A stretch of 64,000 bases of DNA from assembly GCF_018531495.1 (NCBI RefSeq), contig NZ_JAHDTI010000014.1, forward strand, positions 124,001 through 188,000, in the 5' to 3' direction. A program made the position numbers and the translations under genes. The notes beneath the pieces were generated by a model. The model was not told the origin of the DNA. It did not search any database and saw only the letters and a list, made by a program, of their open reading frames with translations. Each line of letters starts with the position of its first letter. Within the stretch, counting starts at the first letter, position 1. Positions 1 to 9,305 of the stretch are shown piece after piece. Source of the stretch: Nonomuraea sediminis. Lineage in GTDB: Bacteria; Actinomycetota; Actinomycetes; Streptosporangiales; Streptosporangiaceae.

Positions 1-2
1 CG

Positions 3-1793
3 GGCTTCGGCGAGGCGGGTCCCGAGGGCGCCGCGCTCGAGGACGAGGTCGCCGAGCTGGCCAGGGAGCACGCGCTGACGATCCTGGGTCCGAACGGGAA
101 CGGGTTCGTCAACGCCGCCGCCTCGGTCACGCCGTACGGCCTGCCGATTCCCTCACCGCTGCTGCGCGGGTCGGTGGGCGTGGTGCTGCAGAGCGGGGCG
201 CTGGCCAGTTCGGTGCTCGCCTTCGCCCTGTCACGAAATATCGGGATAAGCCTGCTCACGTCGATGGGGAACGAATCGGTCGTCAGCGTGACCGACGTGA
301 TCGACTACCTGGTCGACGATCCGGCCACGAAGGTCATCGCGCTGTTCCTGGAGTCGGTGCGGAATCCGGCCGAGTTCTCCCGGGTGGCGCGCAGGGCGCT
401 GCTGGCGGGCAAGCCCGTCGTGGCGCTGAAGATCGGGCGCAGCGAGCTCGCCTCGCACACCGCGCAGGCGCACACCGGGGCGCTGGTGGGCGACGACGAC
501 GTGATCGACGCCGCGTTCCGTCAGCTCGGCGTGATCCGGGTGCGGTCGCTCGAGGACCTGATGATCACCTCAGGGCTGCTGGCGACCACCGGACCGCTGC
601 CCGGCCGGCGCGTCGGCGTGGTCACCCCGTCGGGCGGCGCCTCGGAGATCATCGCCGACCGCGCCCAGGACGAGGGGCTCACGCTGCCGCCGTTCTCCCC
701 GGAGACGGTGGAGCGGCTGGCGGCGTTCCTGCCGCCGTTCGCCACGGTGCAGAACCCGCTGGACGTCACCGGCTACATCCTCATCGACCGGACGCTGCTC
801 AGCCGTGCCCTGACGGTGGTGACCCAGGATCCCGGCATCGACGTGGTCATGCTGCTGTCGGAGCCGCCCAAGACGGCCCCGCCGGATCCCGGCCCGACGC
901 TCGCGGCGTACTCGGCCACCGCCCGCACCATCGCGGGCTCGCCCGTGCCTGTGGTGGCGGTCAGCAACGTCCTCACCGACGTCACCGAGTTCGGCCGCAC
1001 GGTCCAGCAGGAGACCGGCTACCCGCACGTGCTCGGCGGCATCGAGCACGGCATCCAGGCCATCGGCGCCGCCGTCCGCTGGTCCGAGACCCGGGCCCGC
1101 GCCTCGGCCGCGACAGCGCCGCAGGCTCCCTCCGCGCGAGCTGCCGCCCGGCCGCCCGCCGGTGCGGCGGGAGTGTGGGCGGAGCACCGGGCGGCCGCGT
1201 TCCTCGGCGAGGCCGGGATCCCTGTGGTGCCCTCGCGCCTGGTGCGCTCGCCCGGCGAGGCCGTGGCGGCGGCCGAGGCCTTCGGGTACCCGGTCGTGCT
1301 CAAGGTGTCCGCCGACGGGCTCGGGCACAAGAGCGACGTCGGCGGCGTCCACCTCGACCTGGCCACCCCCGACGCGGTGACGGCCGCCTACGCGGCCATC
1401 CCCGGCACCGACGCCCTCGTCCAGCCACACCGCAAGAGCGGCGTGGAACTCCTGGTGGGCATCGTCCGCGACCCCGCCTGGGGCCTCACGCTCGCGGTCG
1501 GCCTGGGCGGGGTGTGGGTGGAGGTCCTGCGCGACACGGCCCTGCGCGTCCTGCCGGTCGACCACCACGAGGTACGGCAGGCGTTGACGGAACTGCGTGG
1601 CGCCCGCCTCCTGGCAGGCGCCCGCGGCACCCCGCCGGCCGACCTCGATGCCGTCGCCGCCGTCGTAACCGGCCTGGCCGAGGTCGCCCAGTCCCTCGGC
1701 GACTGCCTGGAGTCCCTGGAGGTCAACCCCCTGCTGGTCACCGGCTCCACCGTCGAGGCCCTCGACGCCCTGATCACCTGGCACGCCCCGTAG
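3..1793 (+). CDS. Acyl-CoA synthetase, NDP-forming (acetate-CoA ligase family), 5' end outside window
   Basis: Partial gene: the frame is open to the left edge and starts in the CoA-binding (succinyl-CoA synthetase alpha-like) domain, where the loop LGPNGNGFVN is visible near base 90. The next domain carries the phosphohistidine segment QAHTGALVG (His near base 471), used in this family to relay phosphate between CoA-thioester and nucleotide. A second flavodoxin-like domain follows, then a low-complexity Ala/Pro linker (about bases 1085-1165) and a C-terminal ATP-grasp domain (VVLKVSADGLGHKSDVGG). The enzyme should interconvert an acyl-CoA and ADP/GDP+Pi with the free acid and ATP/GTP. It ends one base before the stop of the convergent MFS gene, leaving no room for a separate terminator. 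With the neighbouring thiolase-like, DUF35 and VOC genes it suggests catabolism of an organic acid; the substrate cannot be read from sequence. Confidence 0.88.
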   Translation, partial: GFGEAGPEGAALEDEVAELAREHALTILGPNGNGFVNAAASVTPYGLPIPSPLLRGSVGVVLQSGALASSVLAFALSRNIGISLLTSMGNESVVSVTDVIDYLVDDPATKVIALFLESVRNPAEFSRVARRALLAGKPVVALKIGRSELASHTAQAHTGALVGDDDVIDAAFRQLGVIRVRSLEDLMITSGLLATTGPLPGRRVGVVTPSGGASEIIADRAQDEGLTLPPFSPETVERLAAFLPPFATVQNPLDVTGYILIDRTLLSRALTVVTQDPGIDVVMLLSEPPKTAPPDPGPTLAAYSATARTIAGSPVPVVAVSNVLTDVTEFGRTVQQETGYPHVLGGIEHGIQAIGAAVRWSETRARASAATAPQAPSARAAARPPAGAAGVWAEHRAAAFLGEAGIPVVPSRLVRSPGEAVAAAEAFGYPVVLKVSADGLGHKSDVGGVHLDLATPDAVTAAYAAIPGTDALVQPHRKSGVELLVGIVRDPAWGLTLAVGLGGVWVEVLRDTALRVLPVDHHEVRQALTELRGARLLAGARGTPPADLDAVAAVVTGLAEVAQSLGDCLESLEVNPLLVTGSTVEALDALITWHAP

Positions 1794-1794
1794 G

Positions 1795-2760
1795 TCAGCG
1801 CAGCGCCAGTGACAGCCCGGCGGCGGCCAGCGGGAGGAGGCCGACCAGGGCCAGCGCCGTGGGCAGGGGCAGGGCGTGGGAGAGCGTGCCCACGGTGGCC
1901 GAGCCCACGGCGCCGCCGACGAAGAAGGCCAGGTTGCGCAGGCCGATGGCGGCGCCCCGGCGTTCCACGGGCACGTGCGCCGACAGCTGGGCCGTCGTCA
2001 CGACCTGGGTGACCGTGAACGCGGCCACCCCCGTGGCGGCGGCCAGCAGCGGCGCGGCGATCCCGCCTCCCGACAGCCCGATCCACCCCAGCGCCAGCGC
2101 CGACACCGTGATGATCGCCGCCGGCAGGCGGGGACCGCCGGAGACCGCCCCGGACATGCGCGACAGCGCGGCCCCGACGACGCCCCGCGGCCAGGCCAGG
2201 CGCAGCACCGGCGCCTGGATCAGGATCAGCAGCGCCGCGGCGGCCGCCGTGAGCAGCACCGCCCCCGGCAGGTCGACCGGGCGGCCGCTCCCCCGGCTCG
2301 CGGCGGCCGGCCGTACCGTCAAGGGGACCGCGAGCAGCGACAGCGCGGGCAGCACGACCGTGACGCGCCAGGAGAGGCCCGCCGTGATCAACCCGGCGGC
2401 CAGCGTGGCACCGGCCGAGAACACGGCGAGCACGGCGCCGAAGATCCCCAGCAACCGCGCCCGGTGCTCGGCCGGGCTGCTCCCGGCCAGCGTGATGGCC
2501 GTCGTGGTCATCGCGCCGGATCCCGCGGCCAGCAGGAACCGCCCGGCGATGAGCCAGCCCAGGTTCGGCGACAGCAGGCAGGTGAGGGTGCCGAGGGCGA
2601 GGATCGCCGACCCGAACGCCAGCGTCCGCCGCGCGCCCCAGGCGTCGACGAGCCGCCCGAACAGCGCGGTGCCCGCCCCGAGCGCCAGCGCGTGCACGGT
2701 CAGAACCCACCCCGCGGCGGCGGGCGTGACCCGCAGGTCGGCGGTGATCAATCCCCGCAC
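1795..2760 (-). CDS. MFS transporter, short and probably decayed (lacks first transmembrane helix)
   Basis: Hydrophobic protein of 321 residues with the MFS loop 2-3 signature (GRLVDAWGARRTLAFG, about residues 33-48) and repeated transmembrane stretches resembling the drug:H+ antiporter (DHA2-like) group. Members usually have about 390-480 residues. Here the GTG start falls after the point where helix 1 should lie; the only upstream in-frame codons run straight into two stops, so no longer start exists. The middle also looks shortened: a helix is followed directly by PRGVVGAALSRMSGAVSGG. The start codon is preceded within two bases by a perfect 11-1-11 palindrome, and no Shine-Dalgarno sequence is evident. 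Either the gene is a remnant whose 5' part was lost, or it makes a truncated carrier; I favour a remnant. Convergent with the acyl-CoA synthetase, stop codons one base apart. Confidence 0.6.
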   Translation of the reverse strand: MRGLITADLRVTPAAAGWVLTVHALALGAGTALFGRLVDAWGARRTLAFGSAILALGTLTCLLSPNLGWLIAGRFLLAAGSGAMTTTAITLAGSSPAEHRARLLGIFGAVLAVFSAGATLAAGLITAGLSWRVTVVLPALSLLAVPLTVRPAAASRGSGRPVDLPGAVLLTAAAAALLILIQAPVLRLAWPRGVVGAALSRMSGAVSGGPRLPAAIITVSALALGWIGLSGGGIAAPLLAAATGVAAFTVTQVVTTAQLSAHVPVERRGAAIGLRNLAFFVGGAVGSATVGTLSHALPLPTALALVGLLPLAAAGLSLALR

Positions 2761-2762
2761 CC

Positions 2763-2785
2763 ACTCATCGCGAATCGCGATGAGT
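2763..2785. promoter_or_regulatory. Perfect 11-1-11 palindrome, candidate operator
   Basis: The left arm ACTCATCGCGA (2763-2773) and right arm TCGCGATGAGT (2775-2785) are perfect reverse complements around one central base. The site fills almost the whole gap between the thiolase-like stop codon (2788) and the start of the shortened MFS gene (2760). Its size suits a TetR- or MarR-type dimer binding site. No matching regulator gene lies next to it, so the binding protein is unknown; it could also be a remnant of a lost divergent promoter region. Confidence 0.45.
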
Positions 2786-2787
2786 CA

Positions 2788-3912
2788 TCAGAGATGGCCG
2801 GCCAGGACCAGAGTGGCGGCGGAGGAGAACATGCCGCCGTTGCCGAGGACGACGCTGATCTCGGCACCCGGCACCTGGGCGGCCGCCTCGCCGCGGAGCT
2901 GGCGGACCGACTCCTGGATGGCGAACATGCCGTACATCCCGGTGTGCGTGTACGACAGCCCGCCGCCGTTGGTGTTCATGGGCAGCCGGCCGCCGGGCGA
3001 GGTGTGGCCCTCCTCGATGAAGGCCCCTGCCTCGCCGCGCTCGACGAAGCCGAGGTCCTCCAGGCCGTAGATCGGCACGTGGGCGAAGGCGTCGTACACC
3101 ATGAGATGGTCCACGTCCGCGTGCGAGATCTTGGCCTCGCGGAAGGCCGCCTCTCCCGACACCCGGAACGCCTTGGACGTGGTGAAGTCCTCCATCTGCG
3201 AGATGACAGGCGACTCGGCCGCCTCGCCGGACCCGAGCAGGTGGACCGGGCTCCGCCTGGCCCGCTCCGCCGTGGTGACGATCAGCGCCCCGCCGCCGTC
3301 GGTGACCAGGCAGCACTCCAGCAGGTGGAACGGATAGGCCACCAGCCGCGAGGCCAGCACGTCCTCGACGGTGATCAGGTCACGGTACATGGCCCGCGGG
3401 TTCATCGACGCCCATCGCCGCTGCGCCACCGCCACACCGGCCAGCTGCTCGTGCGTGAGCCCGGTCTCCTTCATGTACCGCAGCGCCGTCAGCGTGAACA
3501 GCGTCGGCGGCCCCAGCACGCCGTAGGGCAGCTCGAACTGCCCGAACACCGAGTCGGCCGTCATCGCGTACCGCCCCGCGCCCACGCGGGACCTGCCCGA
3601 CTCCCCATGGGTGATCAGCACGGTACGGCACAGCCCGGCGGAGACGGCCGCGGCGGCGTGCCGTACGTGGAACAGGAACGACGAGCCGCCCACCGCGGTG
3701 CCGTCGAGCCAGGTCGGCGAGATGCCGAGCGCGTGCGCGACCTGGATGGGACCCGGCGTGCCCACGGTGGCGATGCCGTCGATGTCGTCCTTGGTCATGT
3801 TCGCGTCGGCCAGCGCGTTGCGCGCGGCCTCCAGGTGCAGCCGCAGGGTCGAGTGGTACGGCAGGCGGCCCACCTCGTCCGTCTCGGCGGCACCGGCGAT
3901 CACGATGGTCAC
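2788..3912 (-). CDS. Thiolase-like protein (SCP-x/Ltp2 type) without the catalytic cysteines
   Basis: A 374-residue thiolase-fold protein of the lipid-transfer/acetyl-CoA acetyltransferase group. Where thiolases have the nucleophilic cysteine, the sequence reads TAVGGSSFLFHV (about residues 74-85), with serine. The C-terminal GGGLSYTHTGMYG keeps the active-site histidine loop, but the late cysteine position reads GNGGMFSS. Such Cys-less members can act as retro-aldolases on acyl-CoAs when paired with a DUF35 subunit (the Ltp2/ChsH2-type arrangement in steroid side-chain degradation). The GTG start at 3912 overlaps the DUF35 stop by 4 bases (GTGA), indicating translational coupling and a 1:1 complex. 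Function as aldolase rather than thiolase is inference. Confidence 0.82.
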   Translation of the reverse strand: MTIVIAGAAETDEVGRLPYHSTLRLHLEAARNALADANMTKDDIDGIATVGTPGPIQVAHALGISPTWLDGTAVGGSSFLFHVRHAAAAVSAGLCRTVLITHGESGRSRVGAGRYAMTADSVFGQFELPYGVLGPPTLFTLTALRYMKETGLTHEQLAGVAVAQRRWASMNPRAMYRDLITVEDVLASRLVAYPFHLLECCLVTDGGGALIVTTAERARRSPVHLLGSGEAAESPVISQMEDFTTSKAFRVSGEAAFREAKISHADVDHLMVYDAFAHVPIYGLEDLGFVERGEAGAFIEEGHTSPGGRLPMNTNGGGLSYTHTGMYGMFAIQESVRQLRGEAAAQVPGAEISVVLGNGGMFSSAATLVLAGHL

Positions 3913-4307
3913 CGCGCCACCTCCCACAGCGGGATCCATACCTCGCCGCGCTGCTCGAAGACGACGCGCAGGGGCAGGTCGAGGGGCAGGTTCTCGGGGG
4001 TCGGCTCGATCCCTACGAGGTTGGTCATCATGCGGACGCCCTCCTCCAGCTCCACGACGGCGATCGCGTAAGGCGTCTCGTCCTCGAAGCCGGGTGCGGG
4101 GCGGTGGTTGATCACGTAGGAGTAGAGCGTGCCGCGGCCGCTGGCGGTGACCCATTCGACCTGGTCGGAGCCGCAGCGCGGGCAGCCGGGCCGGGGGTAG
4201 AAGTAGTGCCGCTCGCAGGCCAGGCAGCGCTGGATCCGCAGCTGCCCAGCAGCGGCGCCGTCCCAGAACGGCCGCGTCTCGGGAGTGGGTCTGGGGACGG
4301 GCTTCAT
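3909..4307 (-). CDS. DUF35 (Zn-ribbon plus OB-fold) partner of the thiolase-like protein
   Basis: A 132-residue protein with the two-part DUF35 layout: an N-terminal rubredoxin-like zinc ribbon (CLACERHYFYPRPGCPRCGS, two CxxC knuckles near residues 27-45) and a C-terminal OB-fold (GTLYSYVINHRPAPGFEDETPYAIAVVELEEG begins it in two pieces). DUF35 proteins bind acyl-CoA and form complexes with thiolase-like partners. The ATG at 4307 is chosen over a possible ATG nine codons upstream because it overlaps the VOC stop codon exactly (ATGA) and homologues begin close to the KPxPxPxPE segment. Middle gene of a three-gene coupled operon. Confidence 0.88.
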   Translation of the reverse strand: MKPVPRPTPETRPFWDGAAAGQLRIQRCLACERHYFYPRPGCPRCGSDQVEWVTASGRGTLYSYVINHRPAPGFEDETPYAIAVVELEEGVRMMTNLVGIEPTPENLPLDLPLRVVFEQRGEVWIPLWEVAR

Positions 4308-4810
4308 GGGCTGGGCACCCCGTTGCCCTGCCATCCGCGGCCCGCCAGGAGCTCCTCGAGCGAGGGACGGCTCTCGCCGTCGCGCGGCCCCGGCTGGGCG
4401 AGCTGGATGAGCACGCCGTGGGCCTCCTTCGGATGCAGGAAGACCTCGCGCCAGCGCGGGTTGCCGAGGTTGAGGCCGTGCAGGCGGTAGCCGCGCTCGG
4501 TCAGCCGGGCCACCGCCGCGTCGATGTCGCTGACGTGGAAGTTCAGGTGGTGAACTCCGCCGCGGCCGCGGGTGAGCTCGAAGAAGCTGTCGAAGAACGT
4601 CGAGCCTGCCAGCGGCTCCATCAGCTCGATCTTGCTGCCGTTGGCGTAGGTCAGCTGCAGCGTGCGGTAGCCGCTGTCCGGGTGGTCGCCACCGCCCAGG
4701 TAGACCCCGCCCAGCAGGTCACGGTAGATCGGCAGCAGGTCTCTGATCCGGGGCGCGGCCACGGCCGTGTGGTCGAACCTGACCTCCAGGCCGTCGAGTT
4801 CAAGATCCAC
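4304..4810 (-). CDS. VOC-fold protein, methylmalonyl-CoA epimerase-like
   Basis: A 168-residue vicinal-oxygen-chelate protein with two beta-alpha-beta-beta-beta modules: FDHTAVAAPRIRDLLPIYRDLLGG at the start (His as a likely first metal ligand) and GGVHHLNFHVSDIDAAV in the second half, with a C-terminal GVLIQLAQP bearing the position of the last ligand. The arrangement resembles methylmalonyl-CoA epimerases and glyoxalase-type dioxygenases; the exact reaction is unknown. GTG at 4810 is preferred over an upstream ATG because AAAGGAG lies seven bases before it. First gene of the operon leading to DUF35 and the thiolase-like gene, divergent from an MFS carrier, so epimerisation or isomerisation of a CoA ester in the same catabolic route is plausible. 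Confidence 0.82.
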   Translation of the reverse strand: MDLELDGLEVRFDHTAVAAPRIRDLLPIYRDLLGGVYLGGGDHPDSGYRTLQLTYANGSKIELMEPLAGSTFFDSFFELTRGRGGVHHLNFHVSDIDAAVARLTERGYRLHGLNLGNPRWREVFLHPKEAHGVLIQLAQPGPRDGESRPSLEELLAGRGWQGNGVPSP

Positions 4811-4834
4811 GCACGACTCCTTTCCTGGACCTAA

Positions 4835-4928
4835 TCCTAGAATCACATTCCAATCATTGCACCCCTTGACTCAGGCGGGCGCGAGGAGGAGTCTCCCAGA
4901 AAAGGATTCTAGAGCCTACTTCTAGAAC
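4835..4928. promoter_or_regulatory. Divergent control region with three CTAGA boxes
   Basis: The 137-base gap between the VOC and MFS genes is AT-richer than its surroundings and contains CCTAGAAT (4836-4843), ATTCTAGAG (4906-4914) and TTCTAGAAC (4920-4928). The first is followed by a small inverted repeat GAAT-CAC-ATTC (4840-4850). Repeated half-sites of this kind in a divergent promoter suggest joint control of the catabolic operon and its transporter by one regulator. No regulator gene lies in the visible cluster. Confidence 0.4.
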
Positions 4929-4947
4929 TTTGAGGAAGGCAGGCCGC

Positions 4948-6249
4948 ATGAGGCTGTTCTATGTCCGCGAGCTCGACGAATACCCCACTGGTTCGCGCCG
5001 CATGAAGATCCTCACGATGGCCGTGCTGGCCATCCTCATCGGCTCCTACGAGGGCCAGATCGCTCCCGTCGTCCCGCTGCTGCTCAAAGACCTGCACATG
5101 ACGCTGGCCACCTACGGCCTGGTCTCCGGCGCCGCCGCCATCGCGGGCGCCATCGCCTCGATCCTGGGCGGGCGGCTCACCGACCGGCTCGGGCGGGTAC
5201 GGCTCCTCGTCCCGCTGATGCTGCTCACCGCCCTGTGCTGCTTCGTCATGACCCTCGTGCACAGCCCCCGCGACCTGCTGCTCGCGCGGATCCTGCTCGC
5301 GTTCGTCGACGGCGTCGCGATGGCCAGCACGGCCCCGCTGATCAGGGACTTCTCACCCCGGATGGGCCGCGCTCAGGCGTTCGGCTTCTGGACCTGGGGG
5401 CCGGTGGGCGCCAACTTCCTGGCCGCCGCGATCGCCGGGGCCACCCTGCCGGTCTTCCACGACTCGTGGCGCTCGCAGTTCGTCATCATGGGGTGCTTCT
5501 CGCTGGTCATCTCGCTGGTGATCGCGTTCAACATCGCCGACCTCTCCCCCGAGCTGCGGGCCAGGATCCAGCACACCGAAAGCGCCGCCAGCGAGGTCGT
5601 CGACCTGTCCCGGCCGCCGCGCATGCGCGCGCTCTTCGCCCGGCGCAACATCTGGGCGCACGTGGTGGGGATCTCGCTGTGGCTCGTCCTCTACATCACG
5701 CTGTCCCTGTTCGGGCAGACGATGCTCACCACCGCGCTGGGCATCAGCGCCGCCAAGGCCTCCACGATCATGGCGGCGTTCTGGAGCTTCAACCTGATCA
5801 CGCTGATCATCGTGGGGCGGGTGTCCGACCGTACGCAGCTGCGCAAGCCGTACTCGCTGGGCGGGACGATCGCCTCGGTGCTCGTGACCGCCTACCTGGC
5901 TCTCATCCTCGGTCAGGACGACGTGTCGACCGGGCAGCTCATGGTGGTCGGGGCGCTGCTCGGCGGGTCGCTCGGGGTGGCCTACGGCCCCTGGATGGCC
6001 AACTACTCCGAGGACGCCGAGGACGTGGACCCGCGCCTGCAGGGGACCGCCTGGGGCCTGTTCGGGTTCCTCACCAAGGCCATCGCGGTCGTCGGCCTGC
6101 TGGTGATCCCGCGGGTCGTCGAGGCCACGAACTGGCAGACCTGGCTGCTGGTGGCGCTCGGCTGCCTGGTCCTGTTCATCCCCGCCATCGTCCTCTTCCA
6201 CGGCCCCTGGCGCCGCCCCGCCCCCGCACCCATCCCCCAGGAGGCCTGA
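4948..6249 (+). CDS. MFS transporter, likely organic-acid uptake
   Basis: A 433-residue carrier with about twelve hydrophobic helices and the cytoplasmic loop 2-3 signature GGRLTDRLGRVR (about residues 72-83), repeated in weaker form as GRVSDRTQLRKP in loop 8-9. A cytosolic N-terminal stretch of about 18 residues precedes helix 1. ATG 4948 is chosen because AGGAAGG ends eight bases upstream; a TTG six codons earlier overlaps that ribosome site. It is divergent from the VOC-DUF35-thiolase operon and shares its control region, so it probably imports the acid degraded by these enzymes. Substrate unknown. Confidence 0.85.
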   Translation: MRLFYVRELDEYPTGSRRMKILTMAVLAILIGSYEGQIAPVVPLLLKDLHMTLATYGLVSGAAAIAGAIASILGGRLTDRLGRVRLLVPLMLLTALCCFVMTLVHSPRDLLLARILLAFVDGVAMASTAPLIRDFSPRMGRAQAFGFWTWGPVGANFLAAAIAGATLPVFHDSWRSQFVIMGCFSLVISLVIAFNIADLSPELRARIQHTESAASEVVDLSRPPRMRALFARRNIWAHVVGISLWLVLYITLSLFGQTMLTTALGISAAKASTIMAAFWSFNLITLIIVGRVSDRTQLRKPYSLGGTIASVLVTAYLALILGQDDVSTGQLMVVGALLGGSLGVAYGPWMANYSEDAEDVDPRLQGTAWGLFGFLTKAIAVVGLLVIPRVVEATNWQTWLLVALGCLVLFIPAIVLFHGPWRRPAPAPIPQEA

Positions 6250-6303
6250 GCGCAGCACGCTCGCGGAAGGCCGTAACCCTCACCACACCGCCTGGCCCCG
6301 CCC

Positions 6304-6309
6304 TACGAT
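6304..6309 (+). promoter_or_regulatory. -10 box of a probable leaderless promoter
   Basis: TACGAT ends exactly seven bases before the ATG at 6317, so transcription should start on or beside the start codon. There is no Shine-Dalgarno sequence. The same TANNNT-7-start geometry recurs at four other genes in the window. Confidence 0.5.
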
Positions 6310-6316
6310 CATCCAC

Positions 6317-6589
6317 ATGGGTGATCTCTACGGCGCGTTACCCGCCATCCTGTGCGTGCTCGCCTTCCTCGACGGGGCCCGGCGAGCCCGCCGCGGTCCG
6401 GCGGACTCCGCGCGGATCTTCAGGAACGCGTTCCTGCTCAGCGGTGTGGTGCTGCTGCTCTTCGCAGTGCTCGGCGCCACGCCGAGCCTCCTGGAGATCT
6501 ACCGCGACTCCGCCGGCCTGATGGCCCTGGCCGGGATCGGCATGCTGATCGGCGCGGTCGCCTGCGCCCTCGCAGAACGCCGCTCGTAA
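6317..6589 (+). CDS. Small membrane protein of unknown function
   Basis: A 90-residue protein with three hydrophobic stretches: residues 3-19 (DLYGALPAILCVLAFLD), 38-55 (AFLLSGVVLLLFAVLGAT) and 66-84 (AGLMALAGIGMLIGAVACAL), separated by basic loops (ARRARRG). I do not recognise the family. Lack of a ribosome binding site and a -10 box seven bases upstream point to a leaderless mRNA. It stands alone between the MFS carrier and a tandem repeat array; codon use matches the genes around it, so it is probably real. Confidence 0.65.
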   Translation: MGDLYGALPAILCVLAFLDGARRARRGPADSARIFRNAFLLSGVVLLLFAVLGATPSLLEIYRDSAGLMALAGIGMLIGAVACALAERRS

Positions 6590-6622
6590 CCCCCACCGCG
6601 CTTACGGCCTCGCCCAGCCCTC

Positions 6623-6811
6623 CGGCCCCGCCGTAGCTCCTCGCCCTGGCCGCACTACCCGGCCCCGCCGTTGCCTTCAGCCCGGCCCTGCCCGTAGTTC
6701 TTCGGCCTTGCCTTACCGTCTCGGCTTTGCCGTACTTCGCGGCCTTGCCGTAGCGCTTCGGCCTCGCCGTACTATCTCGGCTTCGCCGTAGCGCTACGGC
6801 CTCGCCGTACA
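6623..6811. repeat. Imperfect 19-bp tandem repeat array, about ten units
   Basis: About ten consecutive units begin with CGGC and read approximately CGGCCTCGCCGTAGCGCTT. The period is exactly 19 bases in the last four starts (6740, 6759, 6778, 6797) and drifts to 18-23 in the older, left part. The last unit forms the left arm of the hairpin at 6797-6836. Units are contiguous with no spacers. The core CTCGCCGTAG is shared with the array upstream of cobQ (51292-51415). Confidence 0.85.
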
Positions 6812-6836
6812 GGGATGGTCGTGTACGGCGAGGCCG
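6797..6836 (-). terminator. 15-bp perfect hairpin, probable terminator of ettA
   Basis: Bases 6797-6811 pair perfectly with 6822-6836 around a 10-base loop. It starts six bases beyond the ettA stop codon. There is no U-run, common for actinobacterial terminators. Its arm is the last unit of the 19-bp tandem array, so the terminator may have arisen from the repeat or seeded it. Confidence 0.65.
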
Positions 6837-6842
6837 GGAACG

Positions 6843-8507
<1,665 letters not shown>

Positions 8508-9305
8508 GCTCCCTAGCTTAGGGGTTCCCGCACAAGCTTCATGCAGGCTCCCTCCCCCCGAACCCAGAAGAACCAAACACCCCCAACCGCCAAGAAGCCC
8601 CCACGGAAAACCCCCTCGCCACCCAACCCACCCGAAACAACCCCCACAGCAGCGCGCCGCCCTTGCCCACGAGACCACCACGCCAAGGCTTCCCTGCGTA
8701 GCCCAAGTCCCTGCAGTCCGCCACGAGACCAGCGACGCACGCCGTACAACCGCGCCCCCAAGCAACCGACACCCCAGCCCGAGCACCCCATACGACAGAC
8801 GCGCATGCAGCCGGCACCCCGTACGGCGGGAACGCTGTGCGGCAGGCACCCCGCGCGGCAGGCACGCCGTACAGCCGCCGCGCGCCCGAGCAATCGGCGC
8901 CCCAGCCTGAGCACCCCTTACGGCGGACGCGCATACGGCGGGCGCGCATGCGGCGGGACGCCGTGTGGTGGGCACCCCGTACGGCACGCACCCATGCGGC
9001 GCGAGCCCTGGCAGCAAGGCTCCGCGCTCCCCTGCGCAAGAGAGCGCCGCGACGAGGCTTCCCCGCGTGGCCCAAGTCCCTGCAGGCCGCCACGAGACCG
9101 GCGACGCACGCCGTACAACCGCGCGTCCAAGCAACCGACACCCCAGCCCGAGCACCCCACACGACGGACACGCATGCAGCGGGCACGCCGTGTGGTGGGC
9201 ACCCCGTACGGCGGGCACGCTGTGCGGCATGCAGGCCCGTGCGAGGGCATGCCGTGAGGTGGGAGCTCTCTGGGGGAGGGTGGCGTGGTCTTGTGGGGAG
9301 CCTGG
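8508..9305. repeat. 800-bp gene-free gap filled with a diverged threefold repeat
   Basis: No gene with a recognisable product was found here. The gap holds a segment present twice at high similarity (8684-8842 and 9054-9227; both contain GCCCAAGTCCCTGCAG, then CACGCCGTACAACCGCGC and CACCCCAGCCCGAGCACCCC) and a third, shorter copy around 8864-8990. Strand composition is very skewed (C-rich on the plus strand). Open frames across it on either strand translate to repetitive Arg/Pro/Cys-rich strings and are shadows of the repeat. Function unknown; it separates ettA from the diguanylate cyclase gene. Confidence 0.75.
8515..8520 (-). promoter_or_regulatory. -10 box of probable leaderless ettA promoter
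   Basis: On the minus strand TAAGCT ends seven bases before the ettA ATG. An AGGGAG lies directly against the start codon, too close to act as a normal ribosome site. Confidence 0.4.

Noticed and set aside
6623..6811. CRISPR-like array
   Set aside because: Units are 18-23 bp and directly adjacent; there are no unique spacers and no cas genes.
8508..9230. Upstream extension of ettA by about 240 codons
   Set aside because: The extra part translates to repetitive Arg/Cys/Ala sequence from the intergenic repeat, and EttA homologues start at the MPEYIYT position.
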